Assembly (NCBI GenBank): GCA_001662425.1
Contig: BDDC01000914.1
Span: forward strand, 1-38,958
DNA: 38,958 nt
Reading direction: 5' to 3'
From: Chlamydomonas sphaeroides
Taxonomy: Eukaryota; Chlorophyta; Chlorophyceae; Chlamydomonadales; Chlamydomonadaceae
The notes below the pieces were generated by a model. The model saw only the letters and a list, made by a program, of their open reading frames with translations, ran no database searches and was not told where the DNA came from. Below, one piece after another: positions 33,239-38,958 of this stretch. Numbering within the stretch: position 1 is the stretch's first letter; every line of letters begins with the position of its first letter. A program made the translations under genes and the position numbers.

Positions 33239-34539
33239 GCGCGTCGGCTCTGGCTCGCGGCTGGAGGTGGTGGTTCGGCGGCGAGGCGAGCGCCCAGGGC
33301 ACGTAGCCTGCGGTGCGGCCGATATGCTGGGCTGACGCCGCCGGTAGCAGTCGGTGCGGCGAAGGCAGGCTGGGTTGTGAGCTGTCCGGGGAGTGGGGGC
33401 AGGCTGGGGGCTTGGGAATGAGGGCGCAAATGGAGTGTGGAGCAGGAGTGGTGCGCGTCTCTCGCCACCAAGATACTCGAGCCTCACAATCGAGGCGCGG
33501 GCGACGCTTTCTAGGGTTGCTGTCCTGAACGCGACGCTGACTAATTGTTTTGCGCGTGTGTGTTTATGTGTGAGCGTTTTGACCCGCTGACAAGATATGA
33601 CCGTTACTTGCATGCGAGGCGCCTTGTGCGCGGGCTGGCGCGGGCCGCGGGCCTGCGCGGCGGCGAACATTGTTTACGGGTATGGTGTGTGAGCGCTGAC
33701 GCGGAGAGCCAGACGGCAGGGACTGCCGTGAGGGTGCTTACGGACGCAGCGCGCCGCCGGTGGGAGCCGCCCCGCCGTCGTGTGTCGGCAGGGCGCGCGG
33801 CGGGGTCGGTGCTGGGAGGCCATCGCGGCGTCGCGTAGCCGGGACCTTGCCTTGCGCCCCGCGTGTGTCGGAGCCGTAGCAAGGCAAGCGGAGCGGAGCG
33901 CTGCTCAAGCGCTCGTGGGCGGTCGCGTAGAAGCTCACATGCATAAGATACCGGAGTCAGGGCGCCGCCCTGCCTGTAAGAGTAGCTCTGCCAAGTTTAG
34001 CGCGACTCACCTGCCACCCCTGAGCAGTGCGCGATGGTACCCTCCTGTCCCAATGAAGGGTATGAAGTGGCTGGCAGGGCTGAGACAGCGTGGCAGCGCG
34101 TGGCAGAAGCCGTGTTGCCATTCTTGCGAATGCATCTTGACGCAGCCACAGTTGCAGGAGCCATGGCCATATGGGAAGTGCTGCAGGCCTTGGGCCAGAT
34201 TGGTATGTGCACGCAGATGACGAGAGCCGAGATCACACGCCTCGACAGCCTCCCATGAAAGGGCTCAGCCCACACTCCACATCAAGACAGCCAGAAACTC
34301 GCGCCCGAGTCGCGCAATGCAGGGGCGACACCGCACCGCACTTCACTGCGCAGTGCGGCCCCAAGCGGCCATCGGACCCGCCTCTCCCCGGCCCCGCACA
34401 CCGCACTTGCCGCATCTTGGTGTCCACCAGAATCCAGTACCTGCTGCCAACGCCAGCCCGCCCGACTGATCACTTCCGTGTTGACAGTCTTTCATTCGTT
34501 TTTGAGCACCCACGACGTGCCCACACCGCATCGGAGCCC
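33239..34539. other. convergent 3' ends of porphobilinogen deaminase (+) and the DUF262-HNH gene (-)
   Basis: The porphobilinogen deaminase transcript has TGTAA at 33975-33979, giving a 3' UTR of about 740 bases. I find no minus-strand TGTAA between 34539 and 33600, so the DUF262-HNH transcript must use another signal or end farther left. No exon is visible on either strand. Confidence 0.5.
33975..33979 (+). terminator. polyadenylation signal TGTAA (porphobilinogen deaminase gene)
   Basis: TGTAA in the context CTGCCTGTAAGAG, 737 bases after the stop codon. Confidence 0.55.
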
Positions 34540-37500
34540 TCAACGCCCCTCCTCCCCCGCCTCCTGCTCCTGCGCCCTGGCCCTTGCGCGGGCCACTGGG
34601 CTGTCCTCCATCCCCCGCTTGCCCTTTTCGCGGTTGCAGCTCACGCGCAGCAGCTGGCAGTTGGCGGCCGTTGTCGCACCGCCCGAGCTCCACGGAACCA
34701 CGTGGTCGGCACCCGCGTGCGGCTCGCGCACAACGGGGTGGCCGCACCAGCCACACAGCGGCGGCGCGCCGCCCGCCTCCTGGCGCCGGCGCCCGTACAA
34801 GTCGCGCTTGAAGCTGGCCGGAAAGTTGCGAGGGCCGCGGTCGAAGGCCGAGGCGAGCGGTGCGGGCGCGACCGGCCTGGCGGTGGTGGCGGGGACCGCA
34901 GTGCAAGTGGGGCGCGTCAGGGACGTCATGCAGGCCCCTGCAGGCCCAGCCGAGGTGTGCCAGGCCCTGCGCGGCGGGCCCCTGCCACTCACGCGCGAGC
35001 CACCATCGCCACCGCCCGGCCACTCACGGCGCCTGCGCGTCGTCCGGCAAACGTCATGTCCACCACGCGCTCCTGGAACAGCGCCAGTCGCGCCTGGAGG
35101 GGCTTCTGCGACAGCCCGCCGCGGGCAGCGGCCTGCCACTCCGGGCTGGCCAGCAGGGCCTTGAGGCGGGTCTGCGGAGGGTAGCAAGGAGAGCACGATC
35201 CGGGTGGCAAGCCGCCGGTGCCTGCCAGCCCCAACTTACAGGCCCGTCGCTCGACCCGGCCCGCAGATCACACGACTGGACCGTACACCGCCCCGCGCGC
35301 CAGGGCCATGTCAACTCGGCGCACATCATGGCGCCGCCCTGCACCGCCACGTACCCGCATGGGCCCCGACATCTTCTCGCACTGCCTGGTGGACTTCTGC
35401 GGCATCCTGGCGGCCCGGTGGGGGCATGGGGCCCAGCAGGACGGGGCATGGGCCGAGCTGGACCGGCACGGGCGGGCAGCAAGAGCAGGCCTCGGTGCAG
35501 CCCTGCATACGAACTAGCCCATGACGCCCTAAACGTGGGGGCTGCTCTGCGCCTGCCCCCGGCGCCCACCTGTCACGCGCGAGGCTACACCCCAGCAGCA
35601 CGGTGCCCCACACCCGGGGGGGCCCACGCCGGCCGCCGAGCAATGGAAGCCCACGCGCGCCCCCGACTTGCCGCCGCCTTCCTGCAGCGCCGGCAGCGTC
35701 GCAGGGTACGTCCACGCTGGTCCTAAAGTAAAAGGGCGCCGGTACGTGGCGAGGACGCGCGGCTGCCCCGCAGCAGGGTGAGCACTACCGCGCGGTAGTT
35801 GGCAGCCTAGCACACCCTGAGCCGGCCACCGGCTCGACTGCCTCCTTGAGGCCCAAGCTGTGCACGATATCCACCGTCTCCTGGCACAGGAAAAGTGCAC
35901 GTAGCGGGTCGGGCGTCTTGAGCCCTTTGTTAGCAGTGCAAGTAACAGGCCCCGCGCGGCCTGTGTGTGTGTGTGTGTGTGTGCCTCCATTCACAGGGGC
36001 CCTCAGGGTCACGCTGCCCGCCGGAGCCCTGCAGCAGACGGTGCATCCGGGCAACCTCTTCACGCTTGGCCTGGTGATGTGGTGAAGGATCCGCCGTGCC
36101 TCCGGCTCTCTGCCCTGCCTACCGTGAGCACGCTCCGCATGTCCTCCAGCTCCTGGGTGGATGGCACCCACACCCCGCCGCTGTCCGGGGCCTCCAGCTC
36201 CCTCCTCAGCAGCATGCTCAGGCTTGTGCGGCCGAACTTCTTGCGCCGGCGCAGCAGCAACACTCCCATTCTCATCCTCATCCTCATCCTCGACAGCAGA
36301 CCCAGACACGTGGCGGGAGCTCGCGCAGAGTTTGCTTGAGGCAGCGAAGCCGGGCAGCCCCCAACAAGCCCGCTCGAGGCCGCACCGACCGCGCACACCT
36401 CTGGCCTCGGGCCACCCGCCGCAGCGCAAAGAAGCGCAGCACTAGCTCCTCATCCAGCAAGGCGGCCTGGGTGATGCATGGCGGGTGCCGTGGGTTGCAC
36501 GCCACGTCGGCAAAACACACGGCATGGTCCACAGGCAGGTATGTACGCGTATGTGTTATGCAAAATTAAAGCGAAGCGTGTTTGTTTTGAGGAAGGTTCG
36601 CGGTTCAGTGCTCGGCAAGGCAGCTGGCCGAAGCAGCCCCCCGCAGCTGCCATCACCCAATGGCGCAACGTGGGCGCGGACACGTCTCGGCGCCGCCACC
36701 CACGGTCCCAATCTCGACGCCCCCTCCCACACCTGCTCCTGCTCCGTGAGCTCCGCCAGCTCCGCCAGCACCGGGCCGCGGCCGTCACGCGCGCGCAGCT
36801 TGGCCAGCTGGGAGAGCAGCTGGATGTATGGTCCGAAGTAGGCCACCCTGGCGAGTGGCAATAACAGTGGGAAACACGCAAGCGCGGTGCGCGGGCGGTG
36901 CTGCGGCGCCGGAAAGGGTGGGCAGGCGGCAAGCCTAGCCAAGACAACCACCAAGCCGCCTTTGCCAGGCCCGCGCTGCCGTGCCTTTCGCTGCCGCCTG
37001 CTTGCCCTGCACGCCCTCCGCGCAGCCACCCGCGCAGCCACCCGCGCACCTGCGGCGCTGCTGGTCGCTGTGCGGCACGCCGCCCACGTTGATGGCGCCG
37101 TAGATGGCGTACACGGGCGCAAGGCAAGACAAGGCGGGGCCAGAGCTCTGGCAGGCAACACATGGCGGCCAGGGCACATGTACGGTACGGCATGTATCGG
37201 TGTTGATGGGCCCGCAGGCCAGCGCGCGCGGACCTTTGGCAGGCGGGTTGCCCCCGAGGATGGTCTGCACCTGCGGCGCAGCATGCGTCGGCAGCACAGT
37301 AGCTCCCAGGGGCCGGTCGGTGGTACGTCGGACCTTGGCACCGCATGTCGTGCTGCCTGGCGGTACGCGCACACTCGCGCGTGTCTCGCGCGGCCCCTGC
37401 GCAGGATGTCGAAGCGTCCGAATAGAGCCCCGCCCCAGACAAGAGACTCACCCACCGGTTACCGAACCCGCCCTGCGGCTGAGCACCGCGGCCCGCGGAG

Positions 37501-38890
37501 GCTCATGTACATGCCATGGTCCTCACGACTTCCTTCTATACTGGTATACAACATGCCTGCCCGCCTGCAGAGGCATGCGGCGCCACCGCCCAGGCCCTGC
37601 AAACACACCTGCAGCGTGTAGTACCGCATGTAGCTCCGGTCCTCGGGCGGCAAGTCGCCAAAGCTCTTGCCATGCAGCAGCTCGTCCAGCTCGTCCTCCT
37701 GGGGGCAGGGGCGTTGCAGCACATGGGGGCGTGGCGTGGCACCAAGGCTGCGGCCCCACGGCGCACGGCCTGTGCGCTGTGCGTTTTGTCCTGACACAAC
37801 GTGTCTTCGGCACAGCACGGTCCGTAGGGGCGGCCGCCCACCGCGCGCCGCACACTGATTCCGTACTGTGTCATGACAGAGCCGCCTTCTCGTGCGCCTC
37901 CCCGTTGTGACCGCACCAGAGGGTCCAGGTTGATGACTGTGGGCGCCTTCGGGAACCTTCGGGTGTCGCCCAGGGGAGAGCGAGGCGCACAAGGAGGTCG
38001 CAGGTGACGTCACAGGGCGTACGTCAGGCGTACGGAGTGTACGGCTGTACGGCGCACGCACCTGTCATGAAGGTGTACAGCGTCGCGAGGCGCTGCTTGC
38101 CATCCACAACGTCTTGGCGAACGTCCACGCCCGGCACGAGCCGCTTGTGCAGCATGATGGATGTGATGGGGAGGCCGTCGTACACCTGTCGTATGCCGTG
38201 AGTACCGCACGGGTGATGGTACTGTCATGTGGGCCAAGCCCCCGCGGCGCATCGGATCGGGGGCCGGAGGCCTTTTTACGGCTAGGGGGGCGGAGCCCCT
38301 TAGGATGGTACCTAGGACGTACTTGTCATATGGGCTATGACGGGGATGGATACGGGCCTTCTGGTTAAGTAGAAGAAGTTGGGCTTTCATTGGCTACTAG
38401 CCAGGGGAGACTCCCCTGCTACTAGCCATGTCAAGAAGTGGGGCTGCGTCCAATGCGTACCGCTTTTAGCAGGCCGCTGCACCGCTTGGCGTCCCACACG
38501 AAATCGCGCTGAAACCAGGAGGGCTGACCTCCTGGCTGAAACCTGCGCGGCGGAAGACTTGAGGCCTGAGGCCCTCACAACTAAATACCGTACAGCCGTA
38601 CAGGCGTACAGCAAGACCGACGAGGAGTGGCGTGGCCCCACACAACGCCTCGCCATACCGGGTTTGTCGACTCACTCAGGCTTAAGGTCAAGCTCGCCTT
38701 GCTTCACCCAACCACCCAACCACCAAGCCGCCTTTGCCAGGCCCGCGCTGCCGTGCCTTTCGCTGCCGCCTGCTCGCCCTGCACGCCCTCCGCGCAGCCA
38801 CCCGCGCATCCGATAAGCTGCGACAGCGGAACGGCTTCCGTCTTCAATTAGATGTTTGACCGGACGTACTTCTTTGGCTGGCTGTCGCTG

Positions 38891-38958
<68 letters not shown>
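34540..38958 (-). CDS. DUF262-HNH nuclease (GmrS/GmrD-like domain pair), N-terminus beyond the window
   Basis: Fourteen exons in phase on the minus strand give 558 visible residues: 38958-38870 (partial), 38542-38461, 38185-38062, 37936-37917, 37698-37609, 37270-37050, 36847-36733, 36466-36416, 36239-36123, 35880-35830, 35762-35614, 35406-35355, 35171-34993, 34876-34540. The visible start is an (Glu-Pro)11 tail. DUF262 follows: PSWFQRDFVWDAK (the QR.yvW block), then VVDGKQRLATLYTF (the DGQQR-type NTPase motif). Next come GKSFGDLPPEDRSYM, IYGAINVGGVPHSDQQRRR (the RINtGG block) and DEELVLRFFALRR. The C-terminal HNH has CGWCG, ADHVVPWSSGG, NCQLL and CNREKG, with His in DHV and Asn in TAANC and CN. 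In bacteria this pair cuts modified or foreign DNA in an NTP-dependent way. The algal role is unknown. The 20-nt exon, the 35762-35355 exons and the long 37270-37050 exon are least sure. Confidence 0.78.
35963..35981 (+). repeat. (GT)n microsatellite
   Basis: An uninterrupted run of about nine GT units lies inside the DUF262-HNH intron 35881-36122. Confidence 0.85.
36945..37036 (+). repeat. 92-bp intron repeat, copy 1
   Basis: This segment lies in the DUF262-HNH intron 36848-37049. It matches 38717-38808 in the same orientation with a single difference (T against C in CTTGCCC/CTCGCCC). It ends in CGCAGCCACCCGCGCA, part of which is then repeated once more in this copy only. Confidence 0.9.
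38038..38052 (+). repeat. 15-base inverted repeat, left arm (TGTACGGCTGTACGG)
   Basis: The arm lies in the intron 37937-38061. Its exact reverse complement is at 38588-38602. Further GTACG words lie just upstream (38019-38035). Confidence 0.8.
38282..38426 (+). repeat. hairpin-rich palindromic segment in a DUF262-HNH intron
   Basis: A near-palindrome CTAGG...CTTAG lies at 38282-38303. A second structure is at 38391-38426: the direct repeat GGCTACTAGCC / GCTACTAGCC flanks the hairpin AGGGGAG-A-CTCCCCT (38403-38417). A third hairpin, CCAGGAGG...CCTCCTGG, follows at 38515-38535, partly inside the exon 38461-38542. Such short GC hairpins are common as dispersed repeats in volvocine genomes, nuclear and organellar. 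Confidence 0.55.
38588..38602 (+). repeat. 15-base inverted repeat, right arm (CCGTACAGCCGTACA)
   Basis: Exact reverse complement of 38038-38052, located in the intron 38543-38869. The two arms enclose about 535 bases that include two coding exons. Confidence 0.8.
38717..38808 (+). repeat. 92-bp intron repeat, copy 2
   Basis: This is the same segment as 36945-37036, 91 of 92 bases alike, in the intron 38543-38869 of the same gene. The flanks differ on both sides beyond CAACCACCAAG and CCCGCGCA. Confidence 0.9.
38893..38958. repeat. hexanucleotide tandem repeat (GGCTCG)n, 11 units to the window edge
   Basis: Eleven units of the hexamer fill the last 66 bases. On the minus strand they read GAGCCC and encode alternating Glu-Pro in frame with the DUF262-HNH exon, followed by DSDSQPKK before the donor at 38869. 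The array runs off the window, so its full length is unknown. Confidence 0.85.

Noticed and set aside
38186..38460. Break in the DUF262 domain by an insertion
   Set aside because: The exons on both sides (38461 and 38185) join in phase 0 with good GTACGC and CAG sites and give an unbroken domain. The hairpin-rich DNA is intron.
38387..38656. Minus-strand open frame over the second DUF262 exon
   Set aside because: The third frame of the same strand contains the DUF262 block PSWFQRDFVWD with matching splice phases, so this frame is a shadow.
37270..38958. Bacterial contamination or a prophage carrying the DUF262-HNH gene
   Set aside because: The gene has many GT-AG introns, algal base composition and is linked to algal genes. 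No phage or plasmid genes are nearby.

Overview
This is about 39 kb of GC-rich nuclear DNA from a green alga, most likely a volvocine relative of Chlamydomonas. Genes are split into many short exons. Donors are mostly GTGCGN/GTGAGN and acceptors mostly CAG. Third codon positions are almost all G or C, TGTAA signals follow the stops, and there are plastid pathways (starch, tetrapyrrole, phosphate translocator). There are no bacterial operons, and I see no rRNA, tRNA or CRISPR array. All CDS spans include introns. The exon models were built by hand from splice signals, reading phase and known family sequence patterns, not from transcripts.

Layout, left to right. (1) 349-600 (+): last exon of a plastid phosphate translocator. 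(2) 1244-3842 (+): GNAT acetyltransferase. (3) 5313-7211 (-): TRAPP subunit of the TRAPPC6/Trs33 family, convergent with the GNAT gene and divergent from the next gene across 421 bp. (4) 7633-10420 (+): a fusion of a pVHL beta-domain and a bifunctional-nuclease (DUF151) domain behind a predicted plastid/thylakoid-lumen leader. (5) 13252-15717 (+): three-RRM RNA-binding protein with a 5' UTR intron and a very long GU-rich 3' region. (6) 19104-22927 (+): truncated haemoglobin with a likely N-myristoylation site and a 270-residue C-terminal extension. (7) 24874-29858 (+): soluble starch synthase with an N-terminal starch-binding module and 18 exons. (8) 31304-33238 (+): porphobilinogen deaminase. 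(9) 34540-38958 (-), running off the right edge: a DUF262-HNH nuclease, a domain pair known mainly from prokaryotic anti-phage restriction proteins, here in an intron-rich eukaryotic gene.

The genes are not a pathway cluster. Three serve the plastid (translocator, starch synthase, porphobilinogen deaminase), and the VHL-nuclease fusion probably does too. Space between genes is mostly 3' UTR and low-complexity DNA, with a few diverged repeats. The two most unusual items are the VHL beta-BFN fusion and the DUF262-HNH gene. Two introns of the latter carry a nearly identical 92-bp segment, and others hold hairpin-rich sequence.
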